Source: Methylobacterium sp. WL1
GTDB taxonomy: Bacteria; Pseudomonadota; Alphaproteobacteria; Rhizobiales; Beijerinckiaceae
Direction: 5' to 3'
DNA length: 64,000 nt
Assembly: GCF_008000895.1 (NCBI RefSeq)
Contig: NZ_CP042823.1
Coordinates: 5,230,501-5,294,500 of the forward strand
The number at the start of each line of letters is the position of its first letter. The first letter of the stretch is position 1. The notes beneath the pieces were generated by a model. That model was not told the origin of the DNA and did no database searches. It saw only the letters and a program-made list of their open reading frames with translations. Both the position numbers and the translations under genes were made by a program. Below, in pieces: positions 8,090 to 18,007 of the stretch.

Positions 8090-8806
8090 TCAGACGCGCT
8101 CGGGCTGGGGGGCGGGAAAGGCCGCCCTGGGCATCCGGTCCTGGCCGGTGAGGGCGTCGGCGACCTCCGAGATCCGCCTGCGCAGGTCGGCGTTCTCCCG
8201 CTCGACGCCGCCCTGGCGATCCGTGAGCGTCTGGGCGAGGGCTTCCTCGGCGGCCTTCAGGCTGGCCCGCAGGTCGTCGCGCTCCGCTGCCAGGGCGACG
8301 GGATTCGCGTCGGCATTGCCGGGCGGCGCCTGGTCGGCGTGCCGGCCCTGTCGGACCGCCAGGAGGCTGTCGAGCAGGTCCGCGTGCGCCTCCTCGAGAA
8401 CGCGGAGCGTAGCGACGCTCGCAGTGCCGTCCTCGCGGGCGCTGGTGAGCTCGGTCTCGAGCTCCCGGGTCTTGGCCTGCGCCTGGGCGATCTCGCCGTC
8501 GCGGGCCGCCACGTCCCGGGCGAGGGCGGCCGCCCGCATGGCGCCGGCACCGATCGCCGCGAGATCCGCATGGCGCTTGGCCTGCACGGTCTCGACCCGG
8601 CGCTCCAGGCGCCGCTGCTGCACGGCGAACTGCGCGCGCAGGAAATCCCGCTCCGCGGCGATCTCGGCCGGCGACAGCGGCAGCCGCGCCTCCGCCCTCC
8701 GCCGCGCCAGGCGCGCGGCGCGCGCGTTGAGTGCCGGGAGCAGCAGAAGGCCGCACAGGCTCGCTGCCAGGAATCCCAGCGCGAAGATCATCACGGTTTC
8801 GATCAC
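8090..8806 (-). CDS. membrane-anchored coiled-coil hypothetical protein
   Basis: A 238-residue protein with one N-terminal transmembrane segment (TVMIFALGFLAASLCGLLLL, residues 4-23) and then almost entirely charged helix rich in Ala, Arg and Glu with heptad character (ERDFLRAQFAVQQRRLERRV; ENADLRRRISEVADAL). There is no enzymatic motif. The architecture suggests an inner-membrane scaffold with a cytoplasmic coiled coil. It lies alone between the cysteine-containing exported protein and the EipA-family gene, all on the minus strand. Confidence 0.7.
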   Translation of the reverse strand: MIETVMIFALGFLAASLCGLLLLPALNARAARLARRRAEARLPLSPAEIAAERDFLRAQFAVQQRRLERRVETVQAKRHADLAAIGAGAMRAAALARDVAARDGEIAQAQAKTRELETELTSAREDGTASVATLRVLEEAHADLLDSLLAVRQGRHADQAPPGNADANPVALAAERDDLRASLKAAEEALAQTLTDRQGGVERENADLRRRISEVADALTGQDRMPRAAFPAPQPERV

Positions 8807-8900
8807 GAGGGGACGGCCCGCGCAGACGGCCGGAAGACCCGGCCCAGGATCAGTCTAACCCAGGTCGGTCGCCGGGGCGAAATCAAGCTCCACCCATCAA

Positions 8901-9521
8901 TCAGAACGGGTTCCAGGTTGCCTCCCGGGTGAACTTCAGATAGCCGACATTGATCCCCAGCCGCGCGCCGACGCCACTGCGGATCGGCACCACGATGATA
9001 CGGTCGCTCACGACCGCCGTCATGCCGAAGCCGCCCATCAGATAGGCCGAGCCGTCGACGCCGCCGAAGCGCCGGAACAGCTCGCGCACGTTCGGCAGGT
9101 TGTAGACCAGCATCATGGTGCGGGCGCCGTCGCCGCCGACGTCGAAGCCCACCGAGGGTCCCTGCCAGTAGACGCGGCGCTGGCCGGCGTTGCGGGTGTA
9201 GAGCGTGCCCTCGCCGTAGCGGACGCCGGCGACCACCGCACCTCCGCCCTCCTGCCCGAGGATATAGCCGTTCGGCTCGCCCCAGCGCCGCCCCGCCTCC
9301 TCGACGGTGAGTGCGAGGCCGCGGGAGACCGACCCGAAGAAGCGATGGCCCGATTCCACGATCTCGCCGGGGCGGAACGTCTCGGGGGTGTCCAGGTCCT
9401 CGCCGCGGGCCAGCGCCGCGCCGACTCCGGAAAAACCCGCCAGCGGCGCGCCCAGCGCCAGGCCGAGGCCCGCGCGGAGCAGGTGGCGGCGGTGGGTGCC
9501 GCGCTCGTCTCGTGCCGTCAT
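8901..9521 (-). CDS. EipA-family (DUF1134) envelope protein
   Basis: A 206-residue exported protein. A twin-arginine-like N-terminus (RRHLLRAGLGLALG) leads into a signal peptide with cleavage near ALA-RGED. The body matches DUF1134: VESGHRFFGSVSRGLALTVE, then GFDVGGDGARTMMLVYNL and the glycine-rich GGVDGSAYLMGGFGMTAV. In Brucella the family member EipA is a periplasmic factor for envelope integrity; the same role here is inference. Full length for the family. Confidence 0.85.
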   Translation of the reverse strand: MTARDERGTHRRHLLRAGLGLALGAPLAGFSGVGAALARGEDLDTPETFRPGEIVESGHRFFGSVSRGLALTVEEAGRRWGEPNGYILGQEGGGAVVAGVRYGEGTLYTRNAGQRRVYWQGPSVGFDVGGDGARTMMLVYNLPNVRELFRRFGGVDGSAYLMGGFGMTAVVSDRIIVVPIRSGVGARLGINVGYLKFTREATWNPF

Positions 9522-9773
9522 CGTTGCCTCCTCGCCCGGTTCGACGGCAGCATCGGATTCAGGCCGATGCCGCCGGTCTTGAGACTCCGCATCGTCCGAA
9601 AGCCGGTGACCATCGTTCGGGCGATGCTTTAACGGTTCCGCGGCGGATCCTGGCCGCCGCGGACATGAGCCGGTCTCGGCCGCACCCGCGACCGGGATCC
9701 GCTCGAGGACGGGCCCGCGATCCGGGGCGGCGCGGATCGATACGTCGGACCAGCTTCTGAGGAAAACCGCAAG

Positions 9774-10376
9774 ATGTGGTTAACGTGCCCTGACGCCGCT
9801 CCCGCTCCGGCCTCGCTCCACGCGCCGCGTCCCGGGCGCCGGCGCCTCCACGCGGCACGCTCCGGCTTGGTGCCGGTCCTGGCGCTCGCCGCCGCCCTGA
9901 TGGGCGGCGCGCCGACGGCGGCAGAGCCGGGAGACACGGCGGCGATCGAATTGCTGGCGCTCCAAGGGTTCGACCCGGTCAGCTATTTCCTCAAGGACGG
10001 GCCGCGGGCCGGCGCCGCACGGTTCGAGCTGTCGTGGGGCGGCCAAGTCTGGCGCTTCGCCAACGGTGCCGACAGGACGGCCTTCCGGGACAACCCGGAG
10101 GTCTACGCCCCGCGGCTCGGCGGCTTCGACGCCGCCGGGATCCTGGATGGGCGCCTTGTCGATGCCGACCCGCTCGTCTTCGCCGTCATCGGCGAGCGCC
10201 TCTACCTGTTCCGGGATGCGGCCCGACGCGACCGGTTCCTGGCTGCGCCCGAACTGGTCCGCAAGGCGGAGGCGGCTTGGCCCGGCCTGCAGGACCAGCT
10301 GGACATGCCGACTCGGGACCCGCCGCTCAAGGCCCCGCCTCTCAAGGATGAACCGCTCAAGGATGCGCCGCGGTGA
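9774..10376 (+). CDS. exported YHS-domain protein
   Basis: A 200-residue protein with a basic N-terminus and signal peptide (LVPVLALAAALMGGAPTAA, near residues 32-50). A YHS-like domain follows: LLALQGFDPVSYF, then RFELSWGGQVWRFANGADRTAFRDNPEVYAP. YHS domains occur in metal-handling and redox proteins and typically keep conserved aromatic residues. The extreme C-terminus is a short tandem repeat of PPLK/PLKD units (10316-10370). The Cys usually seen in metal-binding YHS proteins is not evident. The start could be a later in-frame codon. It is convergent with the cysQ remnant, whose end it slightly overlaps. Confidence 0.7.
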   Translation: MWLTCPDAAPAPASLHAPRPGRRRLHAARSGLVPVLALAAALMGGAPTAAEPGDTAAIELLALQGFDPVSYFLKDGPRAGAARFELSWGGQVWRFANGADRTAFRDNPEVYAPRLGGFDAAGILDGRLVDADPLVFAVIGERLYLFRDAARRDRFLAAPELVRKAEAAWPGLQDQLDMPTRDPPLKAPPLKDEPLKDAPR

Positions 10377-11240
10377 GGCGCGTCCGCACCGGCCGGGCGG
10401 GCCCGGGGGCCGGCAGCGCGAGGCCGGTGGCGAGGTCCGGTCGCCCAGGGCCGCGAACGGCCCGTTGCGGTAGCCTTCGCGGTAGCAGCCGTACCGGATC
10501 GGGCCGCCACCGGGGACCACCACGCAGCCGCCGGCCGCCGCCAGGATGTGGTCGCCGGCGGCCGTGTCCCATTCCATGGTCGGCCCGCAGCGGACGTAGA
10601 CATCCGCCTCGCCGGCCGCGATCAACCCGAACTTGAGCGCGGATCCGGTCTGGCGGGTCTCCGACACGGGCAGGGCGGCGAGACACGTCGCGGTCTCGGG
10701 ATCGCCGTGCCGCCGGCTCCCCAGGGCGACGAGTCCGCTGCGCGGCGCCGGACGGGCCTGCACCGGACTGCCCGCGCGCCGGGCGTCCGTCGATCACGGG
10801 GCCTTCGACGGTGGCCGCGCCGGCCCACCACCAGGCCCGCCTGAGGCCGGGGCGACGAGGGCGGCCGCCACCGGGCGCTCGCCGGCGACCAGGGCGATGT
10901 TGACGGAGTAATCCGGCGTCCCGGCCAGGAAGTCGCGGGTGCCGTCCAGAGGATCGACCAGGAAGAAGTTCTGGGACGGCCGCACCGCGAGTTCGGACGC
11001 CGGGGTGCTCTCCTCGGCGACGACGGCTATCCCGGGGAAGCGGGCGGCCAGAGCCGCGACGATCAAGGCCTCGGCCTCGACGTCGGCGGCGCTCGACGGC
11101 GATCCGTCGGGCTTGAGGGCGTGGGGGCAGGGACCGCGATGATAGCGCCGCAGCACCTCACCGGCGGCGCAGGCGATCTCGGCGAGCACCGCGGCGATCC
11201 GCTCGCGCTCAGGCCCCGAAAACATCGCCGCGCCCGTCAT
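10357..11240 (-). pseudogene. cysQ: 3'(2'),5'-bisphosphate nucleotidase CysQ, broken by several frameshifts
   Basis: An inositol-monophosphatase-fold enzyme that removes the 3'-phosphate of PAP, a by-product of sulfate assimilation. The N-terminal half is intact, with metal motifs VAEES and VDPLDGTRDF and the EADVEAEALI region. At about 10843 the frame shifts (RAWWWAGAATVEGPVIDGR is in another frame), returns near 10763 (SGLVALGSRRHGDP, then GSALKFGLIAAGEADVY and the metal aspartate in EWDTAAGDHIL), and near 10440 shifts again so that the likely tail ends at 10357. All catalytic motifs survive across the frames, so errors in GC-rich runs are as likely as a true pseudogene. The start is set at the second ATG (MTGAAMF). 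Confidence 0.75.
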
Positions 11241-11264
11241 GTCGCCTCCCGCCCCCGCCTGCAT

Positions 11265-11593
11265 GCCCGAGCGGGTTGAGATTGTCGACGGTTCGGGCCG
11301 GCAAACGGTTCCGTTGCGTCGTCTTGATCGGGGGACGGCCGACGGCCAGCCCGGCCCGACCCGGCCCCACCCAGCCCTTCGCGGATGCCGGCGATTCGAG
11401 CGCGGGTCTTTCCCGGCGCGATCGGGACGCCCTGCGTCTCGCGATGGCGCGCAGAAGAAAGGCAGCCGTATCGTGCCTTCTTAAGAAAAATTCAAACTGA
11501 GATCTGATAGAGTCACGTAGAATCAGCCCCCAAACTTGCGCCTCCGACAGAGGTGTTGTTACGGCAGGCGACGGGATTTGGTCTGGATGCGAT
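11265..11593. other. intergenic region with an AT-rich promoter-side segment
   Basis: The region between the divergent cysQ and peroxidase genes. No coding frame is convincing. The part 11470-11600 is notably richer in A/T than its surroundings and likely carries the peroxidase promoter. A near-CtrA motif (TTAA, 7 bases, TCAA at 11481-11495) has a mismatch and is not counted as a site. Confidence 0.4.
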
Positions 11594-12604
11594 ATGAGAT
11601 CGATTATTATATTCGGTATTTCGATGGTTTTGCTAAAAATTATCGGATTTACGGGTTTGAATGCAGCAGAGCTGGATGTAATCAAGGGTCAATATAAGAG
11701 GCCGACGGCAATTGCGTTCCCGGAGGATGCGCTGTTCTCGCCGCAGGTCGCGACCCTCGGCAAGATGCTGTTCTTCGTCCCGCGGTTGAGCGGGAAGCAG
11801 AATCTCAGCTGTGCGAGCTGCCACAATCCGTCATTCGGCTTCGAGGTTCCTGTCCCCGGGGCGATCGGGTCGGCCAACGCGCCGCTTGCCCGCAAGGCGC
11901 CGACCCTGCTGAACGCGGCCTGGATCCCGACGCTGTTCTGGGATGGGCGTGCTCCGAGCCTGGAGATGCAGGCGATGGGACCGATCACGGCCGAAGCCGA
12001 GATGGACGGCAAGTTCCCCGAGATCATCGCGACACTCGAGCGGATCCCGGAGTACCGGGCTTGGTTCGTCACGCTGTTCCCGCGAGACGGCATCACCCAG
12101 GACAATCTCCTGAGGGCGATCGCCACCTACGAACGGACTGTCGTGGCGGAATGGGCTCCGTTCGACCGCTGGATCGAGGGCGATGACGCCGCGATCTCGC
12201 CGGCGGCGCAGCGTGGCTTTGCCCTGTTCACCGGGAAGACCGGTTGCTCCGCCTGCCATACCGGCTGGAACTTCACCGACAACAAGTTCCACGATCTCGG
12301 CATCCCGACGACCGATATCGGCCGGGCGGCCGTCGAACCCGACAACCCGCTGGCGCAGCACGCGTTCAAGACCCCGGGGCTGCGCAACCTGACCTACCGG
12401 GCACCCTTCGGGCATGCGGGCCAGTTCGCCAACCTTGAGGAGATCGTGGCGTTCTACGTGACCGGTGGTCTCGACCGGCCTTCGAAGTCGCCCCTGATGA
12501 AGCCGCTCAAGCTGAGCCAGGAAGAGCGTGCGGACGTGATCGCCTTCCTGCGCTCCCTAACCGCGGAGCAGACCCGGACCGCACTGCCGAACCTGCCCAA
12601 CTAG
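11594..12604 (+). CDS. di-haem cytochrome c peroxidase / MauG family protein
   Basis: A 336-residue periplasmic protein with signal peptide (residues 1-25, cleavage after NAA). Two c-type haem sites are visible, C73-A-S-C-H77 and C218-S-A-C-H222, the pattern of bacterial di-haem peroxidases and MauG. Other marks are FWDGRA at 116-121 and GHAGQFANLEEIVAFYV near the end. It either reduces H2O2 with electrons from small c-type cytochromes or modifies a protein substrate as MauG does; no methylamine-utilisation genes are adjacent, so a peroxidase role is more likely. The 5' end is AT-rich and codons there differ from neighbours. Confidence 0.87.
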   Translation: MRSIIIFGISMVLLKIIGFTGLNAAELDVIKGQYKRPTAIAFPEDALFSPQVATLGKMLFFVPRLSGKQNLSCASCHNPSFGFEVPVPGAIGSANAPLARKAPTLLNAAWIPTLFWDGRAPSLEMQAMGPITAEAEMDGKFPEIIATLERIPEYRAWFVTLFPRDGITQDNLLRAIATYERTVVAEWAPFDRWIEGDDAAISPAAQRGFALFTGKTGCSACHTGWNFTDNKFHDLGIPTTDIGRAAVEPDNPLAQHAFKTPGLRNLTYRAPFGHAGQFANLEEIVAFYVTGGLDRPSKSPLMKPLKLSQEERADVIAFLRSLTAEQTRTALPNLPN

Positions 12605-12662
12605 GGCGCCCGCTGCCGCCGCAGCGGATATCGGTCCGGCGCCAGCGGGCGCGTCGCATCAA
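12605..12662 (+). repeat. palindromic intergenic repeat, copy 1
   Basis: Starts at the peroxidase stop codon. It is bounded by a perfect 10-bp inverted repeat, GCGCCCGCTG with CAGCGGGCGC, around a core CCGCCGCAGCGGATATCGG. It is related in sequence to four other segments in the window (17597, 42911, 43411, 62272). The hairpin may also act as a transcription terminator. Confidence 0.6.
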
Positions 12663-12843
12663 ACAGGCTTGAGGTGAGCCCGCCCGCTTGCGGTTGGACT
12701 CTGCGCCAGAGCGCCGCCTCGATGCGTCGTCCTGGAATCGCGTTTCGACCATCGATCCAGATCTTCGCTCTCCATCGTCGCGATTCAAAAATCGGACGTC
12801 ACACTGCGCGATGTTGTTCTGAGCGGGAAACCGGAAAGTTACC

Positions 12844-14505
12844 ATGTCCATCCGCTACAAGATCCTGCTCCCGCTGCTCGCCTTCATGCTCCTCGCCGGA
12901 CTCCTGGCCGGAATCACCGGTTTCGTCGGCCTCGGAGCGGTCGGCGACCTCTCACTGCTCTCGGAACGTACCACCGAGGCGGCCGAGACCAGTCGCGCCG
13001 CCCGGGATCAGTTCCTGCGGGCCGAAAGCCTGGTCGCGCGGGTGAGCGCGATGACCGATTTCCTCGACATGGCGCCGATCCAGACGGAGTTCGCCGGGGC
13101 GAGCGCTCAGGTGGCGACCCTGCTCGGGCGCCTGAACGAGATCGCCCTGTCCGGACCGATGCAGGTCCTGGCCCGGAACGCGGAGGCGGATGCCCGCCAG
13201 TGGCGTGACGATGCCGAGCTTCTGCTCGGCATCCGGCAGGCCCGGGAGATCCCGGTTCACGAGCGCATGGTCCAGCAGAGCCGACGGCTGCGGACCCGGT
13301 TCGACGAAGCCGTGGCGCTCGCCGCCGCGGACACCCGGGCTCAGATGCAGGCGACCCGCGAGGCCACGGCGTGGAAGATCTGGGCGATGCTCGGGCTCAG
13401 CGGCGGCGCCGTCCTTCTCGGATCGCTCACGGCGTGGTGGCTCGCCGGGACTCTGGCGCGGCCGCTGGTGCGCCTGACCAGCGAGACGACCCGCCTGGCG
13501 GTGGGTGACACCAGCGTCGCCCTGGCGGCCGCGCAGCGCCGGGACGAGATCGGCGCCATCGCCCGCGCCGCCGTGGCGATCCGCGACACCTCCCGGGACG
13601 AGGCGGCACAGCAGCTCGAGGCCACCGAAGCCGCGCGCCTGCGCGAGGAGCAGGCGCGGCGCGCCATGCTGCACGACCTCGCCGACCGGTTCGAGCGCTC
13701 GGTCGGGGGTATCGTCGCCCACGTGGCCGAAGCCGTGGCCGGCCTGCAGGCCTCGTCCGGCACGATGCAGGCGGCCGTGGAGGGGACGGCGCTGCGCTCC
13801 ACCAGCGCCGCGGACGCCGCGCAACGGACCGGCGGGAACGTCACCGCCGTGGCAGCCGCCGCCGATGCGCTGGGCTCGACCGTGCAGGAAATCGGCCAGC
13901 AGGTCGCGCATGCGGCCGGGCTGTCGTCCTCTGCCGTGCAGGCCGCCTCCCGCACCGACACGATCATGGCGGCGCTCTCCGCCGCCGCAACCCGGATCGG
14001 CGACGTGGTCGGCCTGGTCTCCACCATCGCGGGCCAGACCAATCTCCTGGCGCTCAACGCTACGATCGAGGCGGCCCGCGCCGGAGAAGCCGGACGGGGC
14101 TTCGCCATCGTGGCGGCCGAAGTGAAGGAGCTGGCCGGGCAGACCGCGAAGGCCACCGACGAGATCGGCCGTCAGATCGACGCCATCCAGTGCGCGACCA
14201 ACAGTGCCGCCGAGGCGATTCAGGACATCACCGCTCAGATCCACGCGATGGGCGGCGTGACGACGCGCATCGCCGGCGCAATCGACGATCAGGGCGTCAC
14301 CACGCAGGACATCGTGCGCAGCATGTCCGAAGCCTCGGGCGGGACCGACAAGGTGACCGCCGACATCTCCGAGGTCGCCCGCTCGGCGAGCGCGGCCGGT
14401 CACGCCGCGAAGGCCGTGGCGACCTCGGCCGACGATCTGGCCGTCCAGTCCCGCGCGCTGCACGCGGAGATCGATCAGTTCCTCAGGAACGTCCGGGCCG
14501 CCTGA
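12844..14505 (+). CDS. methyl-accepting chemotaxis protein
   Basis: A 553-residue chemoreceptor. TM1 spans about residues 7-30 and TM2 about 178-200; the periplasmic helical domain of about 145 residues is small and has no PAS/Cache signature. HAMP follows (about 201-255, ending [13 protein letters not shown]). The cytoplasmic signalling hairpin carries the conserved tip: [20 protein letters not shown], then [20 protein letters not shown]. It has no C-terminal pentapeptide for CheR tethering. It lies about 4 kb upstream of the che cluster, with glnE between on the other strand, and probably feeds it. Confidence 0.92.
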   Translation: MSIRYKILLPLLAFMLLAGLLAGITGFVGLGAVGDLSLLSERTTEAAETSRAARDQFLRAESLVARVSAMTDFLDMAPIQTEFAGASAQVATLLGRLNEIALSGPMQVLARNAEADARQWRDDAELLLGIRQAREIPVHERMVQQSRRLRTRFDEAVALAAADTRAQMQATREATAWKIWAMLGLSGGAVLLGSLTAWWLAGTLARPLVRLTSETTRLAVGDTSVALAAAQRRDEIGAIARAAVAIRDTSRDEAAQQLEATEAARLREEQARRAMLHDLADRFERSVGGIVAHVAEAVAGLQASSGTMQAAVEGTALRSTSAADAAQRTGGNVTAVAAAADALGSTVQEIGQQVAHAAGLSSSAVQAASRTDTIMAALSAAATRIGDVVGLVSTIAGQTNLLALNATIEAARAGEAGRGFAIVAAEVKELAGQTAKATDEIGRQIDAIQCATNSAAEAIQDITAQIHAMGGVTTRIAGAIDDQGVTTQDIVRSMSEASGGTDKVTADISEVARSASAAGHAAKAVATSADDLAVQSRALHAEIDQFLRNVRAA

Positions 14506-14528
14506 GCGCGTCGGCGCCGGGCGAAGCC

Positions 14529-17465
14529 TTATCGCGGGGATGGGCCGATCGCCGTCCGCTTGATCCGGGCGAGCAGCGCGCAGGTCCGGCGCCGGTGGCG
14601 ATGCAGCTCCGCCGCGAGGCTGCGGGCATCCGGCAGGCCCACTGCCTTCGCGATCTGCCGGGCGGCCCCGTGGGACGGGTCGGAGCCGGGATCGGCCATC
14701 ACGAGCCGCTGCCATTGGTAGACCGCGTCGAGGAAGCCGTAGGTCTCGGCCAGGGGCTCGGTCAGGGCGGCGGGCAGGATCCCGCGCGCGCCGGCCTTCC
14801 GGAGCACAGTCTCCCCGGAGAGGCCAAGGCCGTCGGACTGGACCGGCGGGTGGCTCAGCACGATGGACTGGGCGAGGAAATCGAGGTCGAACAACCCGCC
14901 GGGGGCGAGCTTGAGGTCGTAGGGCCCGGCATGGCCGCGCTCCTCGGCGACGAGCCGGCGCATCTCTCCGGCCGCGGCGCAGACCTGGGCGGGATCGCGC
15001 GGCTGCGCGATCGTCTCGGCGATGGTCGCCATCACGGCCGCGCCGAGTTCGGGATCGCCCGCCACCACCCGGGCCCGGGTCAGCGCCATGTGCTCCCAAG
15101 GCTCGGCCGCCTCGCGCTGATAGGTCACGAAGCCGTTCAGCTGCACGGCGGGCGGGCTGTGGCTTCCGTAGGGCCGCAGGCGCAGGTCGACCGCGTAGAG
15201 CCGACCGCGGCGTGTGGCGGTGGTCAGCGCCGCGTAGAGCCGCTGCGCCAGGCGGTTATAGGCCACAACCGCGTCGAGCGGGCGCGGGCCGTCGCTCATC
15301 CGGTTCTCCGGATCGAAATCGTACAGGAACACGAGGTCGAGGTCGGAGACCGCGCTGAGCTGCCGGGATCCGAGCCGGCCGAGCGCCAGCACGCAGCACC
15401 GGCCCTTCGGCACGGCGCCGTGGTCCTGGGCGAACCGGCGCTCCTCCGCCTCCAGGTTCAGCGTGACCGTCGCCTCCGCGATGGCCGAATAGGCCTCCCC
15501 GGCCTGGCGCGGCGTGATCAGGCCGGACAGGAGCCGCGCGCCCGTGACGAAGGCCATCTGCCGGGTGGCGTCCCGGCACCGGTCCAGAAGCTCCTCGTGA
15601 CTCGCCGGCTGCCCGACCAGCGCCCGGTACTGGTCGCTGACCTGCTCGGGACCCGGCACCGGCGCCACGAAGTCGGGATCGAGCACGGTGTCGAGGACGT
15701 GGGGGCTGAGGCTGACCGTGTCGGCGAGGTGGGGCGAGGTCCCCAGGATGTCGGCGAACAGCAGGCGCAGACGCGCGTGCGAGCGCAGGATGGCGAGCAG
15801 CTCCGCCACCGCCGGCATCCGGGCGAAGGCCCGGTCGAGGGTGAGCAGGGCCGCGTCCGGATCGTTCGTGCCGCCGAGCGCCCGCAACAGGCTCGGCAGC
15901 AACTCCGTCAGGATCTCCCGCGCCCGGCCTGTCTGCAGTGCCGGACGGCGGCCGACATGCCAGCCCTGCACGGTCTCCCAGGCCGGCCGCGGATCGCGGA
16001 ACCCGAACGCCGCCAGGGCCTCCAGGGTGGAGGGGTCGGCCTCGCTCTCGCCGAAGACCAGGGCGTCCTCCGGCGCCCCATCCCCGGGCGCCGCCTCGAA
16101 CAGCAGGGCGTAATGGGCCTGGACGCGGCCGGCCTGGTGCAGCAGCGCCGCCTCGAATGCCGCCCGCGTGTCGAATCCCGCGAACAGGGCCAGGGCGTCG
16201 AGCGCCGCATCCCCGGTCGGCAGGCGCTGGGTCTGCTCGTCGCGGATCATCTGGATCCGGTGCTCGAGGGTGCGCAGGAACCCGTAGGCCTCCGTGAGCT
16301 CGTCCCGGGCTCGCGCGTCGATCCAGCCCTCCTCGACGAGGCGGGACAGCATCTCGACGGTCCGGCGCCCCCGCAGGGCGGGCTTGCGGCCGCCGAACAC
16401 GAGCTGCTGGGTCTGGACGAAGAACTCGATCTCCCGGATGCCGCCGCGGCCGATCTTGATGTCGTGGCCCGCCACCGTGATCGTGTCGTGCCCGCGGACC
16501 AGGTGGATCTGCCGCTTCATCGCGTGGATCTCGGCGATGGCCGCGAAGTCGAAGTGCCGGCGCCAGATGAACGGCGCGAGGTCGGCCAGGAACGCCGCGC
16601 CGGCCGGGATGTCTCCGGCGATCGGCCGGGCCTTGATGAAGGCGGCGCGCTCCCAGTTCTGGCCCAGCGTCTGGTAGTAGTCGAAGGCGAAGCCGGTGGA
16701 GAGCGCCACCGCCGTCGAGCCCGGGTCCGGGCGCAGCCGGTAGTCGATCCGGTGGACGTATCCGTCGGCGGTGCGCTCGGACAGGAGCTTCACCAGGCCC
16801 TGCGCCAGCTTGACGAAGAACGCCTTGGGGTCGCCGCCGGTGGCGGCCGCGGCGGGCTCGGCCTCGTAGAAGACGACGAGGTCGATGTCGCTGGAATAGT
16901 TCAGCTCGGCCCCGCCATGCTTGCCGAGCGCCAGGATCACCAGCCCGGAGCCGACCTGCGGCGCCCCCGGGTCCTGCGGCCGGAACCGGCCGGCCGCCAT
17001 CCCCTGCCGGAGCAGGGCGTCGGTGGCCGCGCTCACCGACGCGTCGGCGAAGTCGGACAGGGCCCGGACGACCGCGTCGAGATCCCAGCAGCCGCCGAGA
17101 TCGGCCAGCGCCACCAGGAGGGCGTGCGCCTCGCGGTTCCTGCGGAGCTGGCGGGCCACCTCCGCGAGGTCGGGGTTGGCCCCGCAGGCCCCGCCGACCG
17201 CGCGCTGCCGCTCGATGATCGCCCGGCTGGCGGCGCCCGGCGGCTGCGCCATCAGGGCGACGAGCCGCTCCGGCGCGCGGGTGACGGCCTGCCACAGGAA
17301 CGGCGAATGGTCGGCGAGCCCGAGCAGCAGGGTGCGGCAGGTCGGGGTGAGGAAACCCTCCGGGAGGGCCGGCTCGATCTCGGCGAGCCGCGCGCGGGCG
17401 GTCTCGGGATCGGCGGGCCGAAGGCTGGGGCGCAGGCTGTCGCGCAGGGTCGGTTCGGGCTGCAT
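14529..17465 (-). CDS. glnE: bifunctional glutamine synthetase adenylyltransferase/deadenylase
   Basis: 978 residues, normal for GlnE, which adenylylates glutamine synthetase when nitrogen is plentiful and removes AMP when it is limiting. Two nucleotidyltransferase domains are visible: the N-terminal deadenylase with YSSDIDLVVFYE near residues 190-200 and the C-terminal adenylyltransferase with AVSDLDLVFLYDFD near 710. Linker marks include RRHFDFAAIAEIHAMKR and GRGGIREIEFFVQ. The C-terminus ends ALLARIKRTAIGPSPR. Transcribed alone, convergent with the chemoreceptor gene at a 23-bp gap. Confidence 0.96.
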   Translation of the reverse strand: MQPEPTLRDSLRPSLRPADPETARARLAEIEPALPEGFLTPTCRTLLLGLADHSPFLWQAVTRAPERLVALMAQPPGAASRAIIERQRAVGGACGANPDLAEVARQLRRNREAHALLVALADLGGCWDLDAVVRALSDFADASVSAATDALLRQGMAAGRFRPQDPGAPQVGSGLVILALGKHGGAELNYSSDIDLVVFYEAEPAAAATGGDPKAFFVKLAQGLVKLLSERTADGYVHRIDYRLRPDPGSTAVALSTGFAFDYYQTLGQNWERAAFIKARPIAGDIPAGAAFLADLAPFIWRRHFDFAAIAEIHAMKRQIHLVRGHDTITVAGHDIKIGRGGIREIEFFVQTQQLVFGGRKPALRGRRTVEMLSRLVEEGWIDARARDELTEAYGFLRTLEHRIQMIRDEQTQRLPTGDAALDALALFAGFDTRAAFEAALLHQAGRVQAHYALLFEAAPGDGAPEDALVFGESEADPSTLEALAAFGFRDPRPAWETVQGWHVGRRPALQTGRAREILTELLPSLLRALGGTNDPDAALLTLDRAFARMPAVAELLAILRSHARLRLLFADILGTSPHLADTVSLSPHVLDTVLDPDFVAPVPGPEQVSDQYRALVGQPASHEELLDRCRDATRQMAFVTGARLLSGLITPRQAGEAYSAIAEATVTLNLEAEERRFAQDHGAVPKGRCCVLALGRLGSRQLSAVSDLDLVFLYDFDPENRMSDGPRPLDAVVAYNRLAQRLYAALTTATRRGRLYAVDLRLRPYGSHSPPAVQLNGFVTYQREAAEPWEHMALTRARVVAGDPELGAAVMATIAETIAQPRDPAQVCAAAGEMRRLVAEERGHAGPYDLKLAPGGLFDLDFLAQSIVLSHPPVQSDGLGLSGETVLRKAGARGILPAALTEPLAETYGFLDAVYQWQRLVMADPGSDPSHGAARQIAKAVGLPDARSLAAELHRHRRRTCALLARIKRTAIGPSPR

Positions 17466-18007
17466 CGGCCGGGCCGTCGTCAGCGCGGCCGTCCGGGCGC
17501 GTCCACCCGGATCGGCTCTGTGGGAATGCCGGCGCGCGCCTGGGCGATGGAGCTTCCGCTTCGACCGGTGGTCTCGCGTCTCACGCCGATCCTTCCTAAA
17601 GCGCTGGCCGCCGAAGCGGAGACCGGTTCGGCGTCAGCGAGCGCGTTGCACCAGTCGCGCGCCGCACCCGATCGCGTCTGGCTTCCGGGACGGCGCACGA
17701 TCCGCGTCGCCCTCGGCACGATGGCCGGCATCCTAACCGATCCGGGCGCGGCCGGCACGGGGCTTTCCAAGCTGCCCGCCAAGCTACCCATGGAGCTGCC
17801 TGCCGAACCGCCCGGTAACGCTTTTCAAAGGCGACCGTGGCGTTTATCCGTGCGGACCGGTCCATCGTCCCCGGCCCGGCAGCCGGGCCGCGCGGCGTGT
17901 TTCGCGGGGACTCGACCGCCAACCGGGCGGCCAAGGATCGGCGGCTCCGACGCGACGGGCCGACCCGCAGATGATTCGCCCCCAGATCCGCCCGCCCGGA
18001 GCGCAGC
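17466..18007. other. intergenic region upstream of glnE and chpT
   Basis: A divergent 540-bp region. Short frames here have the composition of GC-rich noise (Arg/Pro/Ala) and no family resemblance. It holds one copy of the palindromic repeat at 17597-17652; promoters for glnE (left) and chpT (right) must lie here, but I cannot place them. Confidence 0.5.
17597..17652 (+). repeat. palindromic intergenic repeat, copy 2
   Basis: Reads CTAAAGCGCTGG, then CCGCCGAAGCGGAGACCGG and TTCGGCGTCAGCGAGCGCG. The inner arms CGCCGAA and TTCGGCG are complementary, and so are the outer GCGCT and AGCGAGCGC ends in part. This is the clearest form of the family and gives its consensus. Confidence 0.6.

Noticed and set aside
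11481..11495. Possible CtrA site before the peroxidase gene (TTAA, 7 bases, TCAA)
   Set aside because: One half-site is mismatched and the stretch is AT-rich, so the match is expected by chance.
12952..15099. A 715-codon minus-strand frame opposite the chemoreceptor gene
   Set aside because: The plus strand encodes a complete chemoreceptor with all signature residues; the antisense frame has none.
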